From NCBI GenBank assembly GCA_900659855.1, contig CAACVI010000052.1:39937-103936 (forward strand): DNA of 64,000 bases. Direction: 5' to 3'. Position numbers and translations under genes: made by a program. Positions 36,576-45,554 of this stretch are shown piece by piece; position 1 is the first letter of the stretch, and each line of letters starts with the position of its first letter. The notes under the pieces are model-generated. The model was given only the letters and a program-made list of their open reading frames with translations, was not told where the DNA came from and ran no database searches. Origin of the DNA: Candidatus Desulfarcum epimagneticum (GTDB lineage Bacteria > Desulfobacterota > Desulfobacteria > Desulfobacterales > CR-1).

Positions 36576-39500
36576 TTAGAGTCCAAGTCCTTTTTTTCGC
36601 GCCAGCACACCGTCCACCCATCGCTTTTCGTTCGTGTGGGACGGATAGAGAGCCGAAAGCGCCTGGGCGAGGGTCCAAAACTGCGGATTTGCCCCGATGC
36701 CGTCGTCCACCAGAAAGCGTTTGAGAGCCGCGCCCCGACCCGCCGTGAAAAGCAGCATCGCCTGGTGTAACTGGTCCAGCCCTGTTTTGCCCGCCGGAGG
36801 CAGATCGAGTTCGGCCCGTTTCATTGCGGATTCTTGTTCGCCGGGAAGGTCAAAAAATGAAAACAGGCTCTGCTGAACAGGACCCTCTTTTTTCTTGCGG
36901 CGTTTGACTGTCGCGCGGAATTCCTCTTTGCCGAAGAGATAGCGCGCCCGGGATTCCGCTGACAGCAGCATCGCCTTGTCTCCCTTAATCTTGACCAGGT
37001 GGGTTAGATTTTCCAGGTGGCAGCCCAGTCCCTGGGCGATCTTCCGGGCCGCGTCGTATTCGAGGGTGTAACCCGGCAGGCTCGTGGTCTTTCCCTCGTC
37101 CGCCCCATTTCCGTTCGCTTCGGTTCGCAGAGTCCAGAGCCACATGGCCGTCAAGCGGGCATCCTCCTCGAAGCCGCTGGCGTCCGCATCTTCAAAAATC
37201 ATGTTAAGGGCCTGCCGCGCCACCTCTGCCCAGACCTGTTCCAGGTATTCCCGCAACGGCACGACCTCGCCGCTGGCTTTTTCAACTGACGAGTAGCGGG
37301 AGAAAATTTCCAGAGCCGGTCCCAGGCAGGCAAAAATGGCGTCCGCGCCCACCACGCCTTCTGATGCCAGTCGCGGCAGCCATGCGGCGATGCGTCCCGG
37401 CAGTTCTGAAAGGACATCGCGCCAATCGCCTATGTGTTCGATTACGTTGCCGTCTTTGTCTTCCCGGGGGCGGCAGACTAAGTGGACGGAGGAGGCGAGA
37501 GCGGCTGAATCCAACGCACGAATTCTGTTTGGTTTTTCAGTATCAATAGGCCATGATGCTGTAACAATCCAGCCAGCTCTCAACATCGACTCTATTTGAC
37601 TTTCCCATCCAGACGTTGATTTATGGGCGAAAACGATAGAACCTACTCCGCCAGGTGAAAGAATGCGTCTACCTTCAGTCATTGCGCTAAGCATATTTGT
37701 TTCAAAATAATCTTTGTCATGCCCTTTCGATGGATCGACAACACATTCACCTTCCTTTTGGGAACACTCTGAGAAAAATAGGTTTTCCTGAACAGAGGCG
37801 GGAACAGAGCGTTTTAGCCACACGAAAAAATAATCGGAAAGGTCTGCATAAGGAATTGCATCGTAGTATGGTGGATCAGAAAAAAACATCCTTGCTATAT
37901 CGTCAGGCAGTGGATGGTCTACGGCAGAATTCATAGAAGTTGTAACATTATCAGATTCGCACTCCATGCCATTCGTCTTTTTGATTGCATTAACAATCCA
38001 TTTCATTCCAACGAAGTACGAGCCAGTAGCACTTCCGAGGGGGCAAACTTCACCCCAATCCCATAGCATTGGGAGAGCATGCCGACCAAAGGTGGCAACA
38101 CTTTTTTGCATATGATTCGCCCAACGCGATAATGATGAATTAAAATCAGATGATTTGCTCACAAGAAAGCATAAATATGCCTGCACTGCATCAGCAAACT
38201 GTCGATCATAATGAGAAGCAATATGGTCTCCTGAGGAAATTGTCAAACGCACTAACGTAGTTAACACCAATAGTTGTCTACTATTGAAAAGATCACCCCA
38301 TTCAGTCATGCCGTAACGTTGGATACGAAAGCCAAGTGTACCCTGCGGAGGAAGCGGTTCCTTTGGCACCAAACTAAATTTTCCAGTATGCGCCGTTTTG
38401 CGGCGTTCGAGTTCCCGTGAGGCCCTGCTGACGGCTCCCAAGTCGCGTTTGGTCGGCAATCGGTAAAAACGTCCTTTTTGATTGGGCCGAGTGGTGACCA
38501 CAATAAACAGACGGGCGTCGTTGGCGCCCCCTCTACGCGCTTTGATCTGTGCGCGAACAGACTTGACAGGTGTGGTAAAACCACAGCAAGGGCAGGTGGC
38601 CGAGCCGCGCGCCACCGTGCCGTCAAATTTGGGATTTTCACAAATTTTGTCTGGGTGATCCTGATAGACCCATTTCCCGTTCTCTTTTTTGATAATGACG
38701 AAGTCGCAACGTTTCTCATCGGGCCTGGGCACAATCTGCACGGCGACAGACCTGGTCTTTTTTTTGGCCAGCCAGAGCGAACGCATCAGCGGCGCCTCCG
38801 CCCCACAACCCGGCCCCTCACATGTAATCGTCCGCGCCCAGAGATAGGCAATGGGCGTCGCGCCGTCTTCGTCCTTCGGATAAAATTCGGACAGTTCCTT
38901 CTCGGCCTGTTCCTTGATCCATTTGCCCCACTTCTCGACTTCCTCAGCCAGTCGAAGGCCATACCTTGGAATATATTCCAGCACAACCTTGTTCAGCAAA
39001 ACGGCCACAGGATTGAGGTCGCTTGCAAAAGCGTCGGCCCCACAACGCAAAGCCTCAAGGGGAATCGCTCCGCCACCCGCAAACGGGTCGACCAGCAACG
39101 GCCGGGGCACGTCCTTGATGGCGTCATTGAGACTTTCAATGTCTATTGACTCAGGAAGCGTAAAAATGTTGTTACCTTCCAGCGCGTCATGCGCGGCAAC
39201 GGTCAGAGTCCGCGCCACAGCCAGGTATCCAGGATCGGTCGAGTTATCCCAGTTGGCGAAGTCGGCGATGAAGTCGAGCAGAGCCCTGCGCAACCCCATC
39301 CCGTCATCCAGACAGGCCGGCGTTCTGGCGATCTTGTTGAAACGCGGATAGCTGTCTTCGCTACACTTTCCCAAGTATCTTTCACCCCAATACCTCATCA
39401 ACTTTCTGGCCGTGTCCACAAAACGTGGCGGACAGACGGCATCAGCCGGATCGGGCCACAGCGACGCGCACACCACCGACCGGCACGCCGCCAGCGGCCG

Positions 39501-39629
39501 CCTCGCCCACCAGATATGAAGAGTGGAAATATGCCCATGCCGAATCGACTTCTCCCGCCGTGCATGCGCTGAAATCCGCTTGATGGGCAGGTCTACTTCT
39601 ATGAGTCGTTTGGGATATTTTTCCGTCAT
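36576..39629 (-). CDS. DUF1156 adenine-specific DNA methylase
   Basis: 1017 residues. The N-terminal DUF1156 block RLIEVDLPIKRISAHARREK and HGHISTLHIWWARRPLAACR, the SAM-binding DPFAGGG at 181-187, a cysteine pair CPCCGFTTPV (about 340) suggesting a zinc site, and the catalytic motif DPPYYDAIPYADLSDYFF (near 584). DPPY indicates N6-adenine (or N4-cytosine) methylation. The ATG overlaps the HEPN gene stop (ATGA), so translation is coupled to it. Likely the self-marking component of the locus; target sequence unknown. Confidence 0.92.
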   Translation of the reverse strand: MTEKYPKRLIEVDLPIKRISAHARREKSIRHGHISTLHIWWARRPLAACRSVVCASLWPDPADAVCPPRFVDTARKLMRYWGERYLGKCSEDSYPRFNKIARTPACLDDGMGLRRALLDFIADFANWDNSTDPGYLAVARTLTVAAHDALEGNNIFTLPESIDIESLNDAIKDVPRPLLVDPFAGGGAIPLEALRCGADAFASDLNPVAVLLNKVVLEYIPRYGLRLAEEVEKWGKWIKEQAEKELSEFYPKDEDGATPIAYLWARTITCEGPGCGAEAPLMRSLWLAKKKTRSVAVQIVPRPDEKRCDFVIIKKENGKWVYQDHPDKICENPKFDGTVARGSATCPCCGFTTPVKSVRAQIKARRGGANDARLFIVVTTRPNQKGRFYRLPTKRDLGAVSRASRELERRKTAHTGKFSLVPKEPLPPQGTLGFRIQRYGMTEWGDLFNSRQLLVLTTLVRLTISSGDHIASHYDRQFADAVQAYLCFLVSKSSDFNSSLSRWANHMQKSVATFGRHALPMLWDWGEVCPLGSATGSYFVGMKWIVNAIKKTNGMECESDNVTTSMNSAVDHPLPDDIARMFFSDPPYYDAIPYADLSDYFFVWLKRSVPASVQENLFFSECSQKEGECVVDPSKGHDKDYFETNMLSAMTEGRRILSPGGVGSIVFAHKSTSGWESQIESMLRAGWIVTASWPIDTEKPNRIRALDSAALASSVHLVCRPREDKDGNVIEHIGDWRDVLSELPGRIAAWLPRLASEGVVGADAIFACLGPALEIFSRYSSVEKASGEVVPLREYLEQVWAEVARQALNMIFEDADASGFEEDARLTAMWLWTLRTEANGNGADEGKTTSLPGYTLEYDAARKIAQGLGCHLENLTHLVKIKGDKAMLLSAESRARYLFGKEEFRATVKRRKKKEGPVQQSLFSFFDLPGEQESAMKRAELDLPPAGKTGLDQLHQAMLLFTAGRGAALKRFLVDDGIGANPQFWTLAQALSALYPSHTNEKRWVDGVLARKKGLGL

Positions 39630-41383
39630 ATCTTTATTTCCTTCAGCAAATCTTTAAAAAATGTCTGATCGTCACTTTTTAAACTTTTTTTCAAACGATT
39701 TGCCGAATGGTCAATCCTTATAAACAGCTCGGTCAGACTTGTAATAAGGGGGTTTGCTCTAAGAGATTCAAGCAGCATATTCAGAAGGGTTTTTAGATAA
39801 TATTCAAGGTTTCCGGAGAGAAGGGTCAGATTAATTGAATACTCGGCGCTGTGCACAATATCGCAACGCATTCGCCATAAGCGGTTTATGTGCCACCGCA
39901 AATGATTCTCATGGGTTTTAAGAAACGTTAAAATGGATTGGGCATCTTTGGTATGCTTTTGAAATTTTTCGAGAGAAAACAAAAGAAAAGGATATTTATC
40001 GATTTTTTTCTTAATATCGTTCCATCTTGCTGTATCATGAATCAAGTCAAAAAAGTCAGCGGGAGATATCCACGCGCCACCCATATCAGCGCCGCAGTAT
40101 GCGCATGCGGAAATATAACTTTTCAGATGCTTTGACGTGTATTCAAGCAATAAGGCCGATGTCAGTTTTCTTTCTATCTCAACGATAATACTTCCGCTTT
40201 CTCCGGTGCGCAGAAGGTACTCAAGCGCTGTCCACCAGTTGATGAACTTATTTTCATATTGCGGAGTGTCTCTGCCCATTCTGTAAAATCGAAAGGCGGA
40301 TGTGATTTTTTTCCTGGACTCCGCTTGAATTTCAGCCCCCTCCAGAGTATATTCAACATTATTCAAAAAGCCAAGAAATGTTTCATCATTAAGATTTCTT
40401 GAAGGGTTTGGAATCCGCGAAGGCAGGCGGTAAAGCGTATTGTCCACATCGTTATGTTTCTTGCGGGCAATAAATCGCTCATCCACTTTAATGACATTGC
40501 CTTCCAATTCAAAACGAATCAGGTCGAGAAGATTGTCAAGTTTCTGTTTGGCCTGGACGCCGGCGGATTGGGTGTCCAGGCCATTGGCTTCTATACGAGC
40601 AAAAACCGTGTTCAGACCCTTTGCCGCGAATTTTTTAATTTTGGGATATTGGCTTTCAATCTCCAAGGCCGCGCTGAATGTAATTCCGCCGAGTTCAGAC
40701 ATATTATCAGTGTATTTTTTAAAACTGGCAAGCTTGAATATTATTTCGTAGTCGACATCTCCTTGCGACAGAATCGATTTCAACCGGCTGAATCTGTTTC
40801 GGAAAGTCTCATCCCCAGCGCCACAGAGCACATGGCCGACAATGCTGAACAAAGCTTCCATGCTATGGCTTTTATCCATAAGAACGCTCAGCAATGTCCT
40901 TGTAAGGCTAAAAATTTCTTCCGTATCCCGTTTTTGAAAAATCGCCGTATCCAATTCGGAAAAAAGGAAATCCTGATATTTTTTTCCCAGGTTATTTCTT
41001 AAGTCTTTAAGATAATAGGTCAGAAGGCGACTTTCTGTGGTTTTTTCTTTTCCCTGCTTGCCCTTTTTTTTAATTTCATTTTCAAGCAACTCGGTCAAAC
41101 GGTTAATATGATCTTGAAAGGATCGTTTGATCACCATGTCGGATTTGAGAATATCCAGCGCTTCCTCAGCCACAAGCGCGATATCCTTTTCAGCAGTCTT
41201 GAGCCTGTCCCGCCTGGAGATAAGTTCTTGGAGTTCCCTGATTATGTTCAGAGAATTCATGCACCGCGCCCGGTGTGAGTCCAGAGATTTATGATGAATA
41301 AGACTGTGCCATGCCTGGACAAAAAATTTATTGACATCATCCTTCGGAAGTTTTATATTTCCAGCATCTTTTAATATTCTCAT
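39626..41383 (-). CDS. Embedded HEPN-domain protein, candidate RNase effector
   Basis: 585 residues, mostly helical. The C-terminal part looks like an Apea-type HEPN domain: FRFYRMGRDTPQYENKFINW then WTALEYLL (about 365-395), and RLWRMRCDIVHSAEYS, where R506-CDIV-H511 fits the catalytic RX4H motif of HEPN ribonucleases. A cysteine pair (CAYCGAD) lies between. The N-terminal half is not recognised. Lower GC and different codon use from the flanking genes indicate separate origin. It lies inside the helicase-methylase operon and overlaps the methylase start by 4 nt. Role as toxin or abortive-infection effector is inferred from the domain and position. Confidence 0.75.
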   Translation of the reverse strand: MRILKDAGNIKLPKDDVNKFFVQAWHSLIHHKSLDSHRARCMNSLNIIRELQELISRRDRLKTAEKDIALVAEEALDILKSDMVIKRSFQDHINRLTELLENEIKKKGKQGKEKTTESRLLTYYLKDLRNNLGKKYQDFLFSELDTAIFQKRDTEEIFSLTRTLLSVLMDKSHSMEALFSIVGHVLCGAGDETFRNRFSRLKSILSQGDVDYEIIFKLASFKKYTDNMSELGGITFSAALEIESQYPKIKKFAAKGLNTVFARIEANGLDTQSAGVQAKQKLDNLLDLIRFELEGNVIKVDERFIARKKHNDVDNTLYRLPSRIPNPSRNLNDETFLGFLNNVEYTLEGAEIQAESRKKITSAFRFYRMGRDTPQYENKFINWWTALEYLLRTGESGSIIVEIERKLTSALLLEYTSKHLKSYISACAYCGADMGGAWISPADFFDLIHDTARWNDIKKKIDKYPFLLFSLEKFQKHTKDAQSILTFLKTHENHLRWHINRLWRMRCDIVHSAEYSINLTLLSGNLEYYLKTLLNMLLESLRANPLITSLTELFIRIDHSANRLKKSLKSDDQTFFKDLLKEIKI

Positions 41384-41409
41384 ATCAAGTTGACTTTCTC
41401 AACGGTCGC

Positions 41410-41415
41410 ATTATA
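41410..41415 (-). promoter_or_regulatory. Candidate -10 box upstream of the HEPN gene
   Basis: Perfect TATAAT on the minus strand, about 27 nt before the HEPN ATG, in an AT-rich patch. No convincing -35 at 17 nt. It may give the embedded gene its own transcription. Confidence 0.35.
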
Positions 41416-41504
41416 TTTTTAGATAGATAACATGGGGTTAAGGGTTTCGGGTTTGAGGCGATGTCCCACCGGGCCAAACACCCCTTTTTTATTGCCATTT
41501 TCTC

Positions 41505-41595
41505 TATATCCAAATCCACTTTCCCCGCCGCCATGCGCTGGAATGCGTTTGACAGGCAAACTCCCGCTTCTATCAGACGTTGGGTGGCGCTTCAT
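41505..41595 (-). pseudogene. Decayed 5' fragment of a DUF1156 methylase gene
   Basis: Directly after the helicase stop (TCATGA, ATG at 41593-41595) the sequence encodes, over about 28 codons and one frameshift, RLIEAG then LPVKRIPAHGGGE, closely matching RLIEVDLPIKRISAHARREK at the start of the intact methylase. DNA similarity is clear by eye (for example GCGCATGGCGGCGGGGAAAG against GCGCATGCACGGCGGGAGAA). It fades into non-coding sequence before the HEPN gene (rest of the gap to 41384 shows nothing else). It preserves the ancestral helicase-methylase ATGA junction. Confidence 0.7.
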
Positions 41596-44500
41596 GACGT
41601 GTCTTGAGAGCCCTGAATGATGACTTGAGGTCCAATATGGTAATGCTCGATTTTGACGATGGGTTTCCAACCCAGCCTGGCCGGATTGCGGACGATGCGC
41701 AATTCCGGATTGGTAGCGCAGTTGAAAACGACATAGAGCCAGAAGTCATCCTGGAGCCGTTCGGCGGTTTTAAATTCGTTGGTTGTGAGAGCCACTTCGC
41801 CGATATGGGAACGCCCCTTGACTTCAATGAATCGCGCTTCGACAGAGGTCTGTGGGTCTTCGGGATGGGGTTTGCGTGAGATGATGTCGAAGCCCCGATT
41901 CTCACTTTCAACGCTCTGCGTCTTCCATCCGCGGGCCTCTTCGTGGGCAATGACGGTTTCGACGGCGATACGTTCGATTTCAGGATCGTTGACCATGTTT
42001 TTGATGTCGGGAGCTTCTCGGTCGGGGTGGGGTAGCGCCCAGGCGGATGCGAAATGGCGGATATTGCTGATCGCGCATTCACGTTCCCGAAGCAACTCGG
42101 ATCGCCGGGTTTCGAGGCGATTATTCAGCTTATCAAGGCGGTCCTCAGCCATCTTGAGACGCCCGTCAAGGCCGATCTCATTGGCCCCTGATTCTTTCTG
42201 ACCCATCAGTTCGGCGAATTGGCGCTGAGCCCTGTCGATGACCGCGTTGAGACTGACTTCCATATGTTTGGAAATTCTCCGCGTTTCCTGTTCACGGCGG
42301 TCGGTTTCCGCTTCAAGGAGGGGTTGGAGGGCTTGTTTGTGAAGGGCGATCTCCAGAGCGCTCACATCGGGGGGTGTCAGTCCCGCCGTGATTTCGGCGC
42401 CTTTGGGCGCAAGAGACAGGTCAAGGAAGATGGTCGGTTGCTTGACCGTCATACGGCCATTGACGTCGGTCCGCACGACAAACAGGCGTTTATGAAGCAC
42501 ATTGGCCTTCCCATCTCGCACTTCCGCTGAGAACACGTCCAGATGCTCAGGGTTTGATGCGTGCAAGTCATAGAATATCGCGCCCCGGGAATGGCATTCT
42601 CTAACATCACGGTCAATAAAAACACGAATACACTCAAATAAGGGATGGCCGGGCGTCACCCATTCGAGGGTTGGATCTTCATTAAGCTCTTCCTTATCGA
42701 AGACGATGCGCTTGTATTCTCTTCCCAGACGGCCGAATCGCGGTTCAAGTTCATTGCCAAGCGGCATCAGGTTGCGTGGCAGACGGCCGATGCGGTAAAC
42801 GCGCCGGTTCCGCCGCCGCGCTTTGGGCGAAACCCCTGCCAGCGGCGCGGCGGAAAGAAAAAAACTTTCAATAACTTCCGGCACGAGGCGGCGCTCTTTC
42901 GCTTCTTCTGATTTGCTGACAATGGCCGATAGGTTCAGGCTCCGTTTGGCCAGGCCCTCCAACGCGGATTCTGTGATCTCGCGCAGGCGTTTCGTATCCA
43001 CCTGTTCAATAATCCGGGATTTGATAAGTTCCTCAGTCATCTGGTTGTGCGCGTACATGTCCCGGAGCATCCGCTCGATTTGGTTGGCGGGAAAGATGTC
43101 GCCCAGGACATTGAACACCTTGCCTGTGCGGTTCGGATCCAGGTCGGCCTCGATTTGATCAATACGTTCAAAGAGTTTCTGGAACACTTTGCCTTCACGG
43201 GTGTTCGTTGCCACGAAGTTCTGAATATAGCAGTCTTTTTCCTGGCCGTAGCGATGGATACGCCCCATACGCTGTTCTAATCGATTTGGGTTCCACGGAA
43301 TGTCGTAATTGATCATATACCAGCAGAACTGGAGATTGATGCCTTCGCCCGCAGCCTCTGTGGCCACGAGAATCTGGCAATCTTCCCTGAACTCCCGCTC
43401 CGCATAGATACGGGTTCCAGGGGTGTTCCGGTCGCCGATCTTCATGCCGCCATGGATTTGCGTGGCGTTGAATCCCCATTCCCGTATTTTCCCGAGAGGA
43501 CGCCCGTCACGGCCGTCAGCCACGAGATAATCCAGCGTGTCTTTATGTTCGGTAAATATGAGAAGCTTCATTCGCGGGTCATCAAAGAAGTTCTCGTCGG
43601 TCAGAAAGGATTTCAGTCGAACAAGCTTTGATTCCACTTCCTGTTTTTCGAGCGAGCGCGCTTTCCCGACCAGATTTTCGAGGTCGTCGATGTCGTCTTG
43701 AAGGACCTGGGGGTCGATAGAAATGACGGCTGCTTCCGCAGCTTCGAGAACGGATTGCCGCATGTCTTCGGGCAGATCTTCGAAATCGTCCGGTATTTTT
43801 TTTTCAATTTGTTTTTTTCGGTATTCTTCAGGGTTCTCAAGAATCCAGCGGCGCTTTTGTGTCATTCGTTCCAGGGTGCGCCGAACGGCATAGATACTCG
43901 ATGCGAAACGCCTTTGAAGCATGACCATTGTAAATCCGACAGCCCGACTCGCCGCCGTATTCTGTCCCGACGCGCGCATGGACTGATCCTCAACATATTG
44001 GGTCAACGCATCGTAGAAATCCAACTCCGCATCGTTCATTTCGAATCCGGCAGTGTGAACAATCCGTTTTGTGAACAGGCTTTTTGATTTTCCGGTTTTC
44101 TGATCAGGGAAGGTGATCAGCGCTTCCTTGACGCGGCGCAAATAAAACGGCGCCTCATTTTGCTCCATGGCGAGATGTATGCTTTTCACATCGGCATACA
44201 CATCCGTGTCGAGAAGCCGCAGGAAGAGAGAGAAATTTTTGGGATCGCCTTTGTGCGGTGTAGCGGTCATTAAGAGATAATGGTCCGTTATGTGTGACAA
44301 TGACTCGCCTAATTGATAAGCCAAAGTCTTTTTGTCTTCGCTATAGGCGCTCATTTTGTGCGCTTCATCGATAATGATCATATCCCAGTGGCTGCGCATC
44401 AAACTTTCTTTTGCGTCCTCAATGCGGGATACCCAGGAAACGGATGTGATCACCTGATCCAACTCCTGCCAGGGATTTGCGCCGTAATTGGCCCGAAGCA

Positions 44501-45047
44501 AATCGCTTCGGATCACTGTGAAATCCTCGTGGAAACGGTCTTTGAGCTCACGTTGCCACTGAAAAGAAAGATTGGCCGGGGTAACGATCAACACGCGTTG
44601 AATCAGTCCGCGGACTTTTAATTCTTTGATAAGCAATCCCGCCATGATTGTTTTCCCGGCGCCGGGATCATCGGCGAGTAAGAAACGGATACGCGGGAGT
44701 TTGAGAAAGTAATCATAAACAGCTTCAAGCTGGTGCGGCAGTGGGTCTACGCGAGCGATAGAAAGGCTGAAGTAAGGGTCATACTCATATGCCAGACCCA
44801 AACGGATAGATTCAATTCCAAGCCGGAAAAGTTTCGAATCGCCATCATATGGCTTTGAATCAGGGGAAATTTTGAGTGTCTCTATCTGGTCCGACGACAG
44901 GACGGGCTGATGAACTTTGCCTGATTCCAGACCTTCCGCGATAATTTTGACCGAGTTTCCCATAGGAACAACGGTAATAACCTTGACAGGTTCAGGGAAT
45001 ACTGGCCCACATGCTATGGCGTTTGGTTTGAGTCGCTTGATGTCCAT
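41592..45047 (-). CDS. SNF2-type helicase with C-terminal DUF3883-like domain
   Basis: 1151 residues. SF2 core: DDPGAGKTIMAGLL (126-133 Walker A), MIIIDEAHKM (DEAH 227-230), LLMTATPHKGDP (motif III), and helicase C with ATEAAGEGINLQFCWYMIN and RLEQRMGRIHRYGQ (motif VI). After a coiled-coil stretch (about 930-985) comes a DUF3883/restriction-like end: RGFDIISRKP, ARFIEVKGR, TTNEFKTAERLQDDFWLYVV, where D and E-x-K are nuclease-fold residues. AAAGGA precedes ATG. First intact gene of the defence operon. Confidence 0.92.
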   Translation of the reverse strand: MDIKRLKPNAIACGPVFPEPVKVITVVPMGNSVKIIAEGLESGKVHQPVLSSDQIETLKISPDSKPYDGDSKLFRLGIESIRLGLAYEYDPYFSLSIARVDPLPHQLEAVYDYFLKLPRIRFLLADDPGAGKTIMAGLLIKELKVRGLIQRVLIVTPANLSFQWQRELKDRFHEDFTVIRSDLLRANYGANPWQELDQVITSVSWVSRIEDAKESLMRSHWDMIIIDEAHKMSAYSEDKKTLAYQLGESLSHITDHYLLMTATPHKGDPKNFSLFLRLLDTDVYADVKSIHLAMEQNEAPFYLRRVKEALITFPDQKTGKSKSLFTKRIVHTAGFEMNDAELDFYDALTQYVEDQSMRASGQNTAASRAVGFTMVMLQRRFASSIYAVRRTLERMTQKRRWILENPEEYRKKQIEKKIPDDFEDLPEDMRQSVLEAAEAAVISIDPQVLQDDIDDLENLVGKARSLEKQEVESKLVRLKSFLTDENFFDDPRMKLLIFTEHKDTLDYLVADGRDGRPLGKIREWGFNATQIHGGMKIGDRNTPGTRIYAEREFREDCQILVATEAAGEGINLQFCWYMINYDIPWNPNRLEQRMGRIHRYGQEKDCYIQNFVATNTREGKVFQKLFERIDQIEADLDPNRTGKVFNVLGDIFPANQIERMLRDMYAHNQMTEELIKSRIIEQVDTKRLREITESALEGLAKRSLNLSAIVSKSEEAKERRLVPEVIESFFLSAAPLAGVSPKARRRNRRVYRIGRLPRNLMPLGNELEPRFGRLGREYKRIVFDKEELNEDPTLEWVTPGHPLFECIRVFIDRDVRECHSRGAIFYDLHASNPEHLDVFSAEVRDGKANVLHKRLFVVRTDVNGRMTVKQPTIFLDLSLAPKGAEITAGLTPPDVSALEIALHKQALQPLLEAETDRREQETRRISKHMEVSLNAVIDRAQRQFAELMGQKESGANEIGLDGRLKMAEDRLDKLNNRLETRRSELLRERECAISNIRHFASAWALPHPDREAPDIKNMVNDPEIERIAVETVIAHEEARGWKTQSVESENRGFDIISRKPHPEDPQTSVEARFIEVKGRSHIGEVALTTNEFKTAERLQDDFWLYVVFNCATNPELRIVRNPARLGWKPIVKIEHYHIGPQVIIQGSQDTS

Positions 45048-45118
45048 GTTTTAAGGCATCCTTTTTCGATGGCCATACTCGTTTGCTGTCTCGTATTTGC
45101 CCGCGCTGTCATTCATTA

Positions 45119-45335
45119 TTATCCTGTGGAGTTTTTCTTTCGGCCAGAAGCAGAAGTCGCTATATTTGACCCGCCGGCTTCGACCTGGGCGTCAACCTGA
45201 TTTCTCTTGAATTTCCAGGGACGCCCCACACGATGATCGGGCATGTTGTGCTTGTCGATCCATCTGTAGACTGTGTCGTTGCTAACACCAAGGTATTTGG
45301 CAATTTCTTTCCACTGATAGCCATTGATCTTCCAT
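45119..45335 (-). pseudogene. Frameshifted excisionase-type HTH regulator
   Basis: Removing one A from the AAA at about 45312-45314 gives a ~72-residue protein: MEDQWLSVEEIAKYLGVSND then TVYRWIDKHNMPDHRVGRPW and KFKRNQVDAQVEAGGSN. This is the classic MerR/excisionase-like HTH found upstream of methylase and defence operons. As sequenced the start frame stops after about 12 codons. AGGAAG lies eight bases before ATG. It sits 72 bp before the helicase and probably once regulated the operon. Confidence 0.7.
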
Positions 45336-45456
45336 TTCGACCATCTTCCTGACTCCTAACGACGCCGTCGATTTCAGCAGGCAGACAAAAAGGAAGAATA
45401 ACAATACTTTTCCCACCATAAAATTGTTACGATAGTATCTATCTTTCGACCGATTG

Positions 45457-45488
45457 TAAACCGTTTTATTGTGTATAAATACGGTTTA
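45457..45488. promoter_or_regulatory. Palindromic operator-like site upstream of the defence operon
   Basis: TAAACCGT (45457-45464) and ACGGTTTA (45481-45488), 8-bp arms with a 16-nt AT-rich spacer containing TATACACAATA on the minus strand. It lies in the 219-bp gap between the YhcG-type nuclease and the HTH pseudogene, upstream of the operon. The rest of this gap is AT-rich, with TTTACA- and TTGACA-like boxes on the minus strand. Confidence 0.4.
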
Positions 45489-45554
45489 GACTGTAAAAGT
45501 TGGTATTTTTTTAAAATGGAATATGTTAATGTCAAAAGCATCTTGTCATCAACC

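Noticed and set aside
41419..41670. 83-codon minus-strand frame at the helicase end
   Set aside because: Explained as the decayed methylase 5' fragment plus helicase overlap, not a functional gene.
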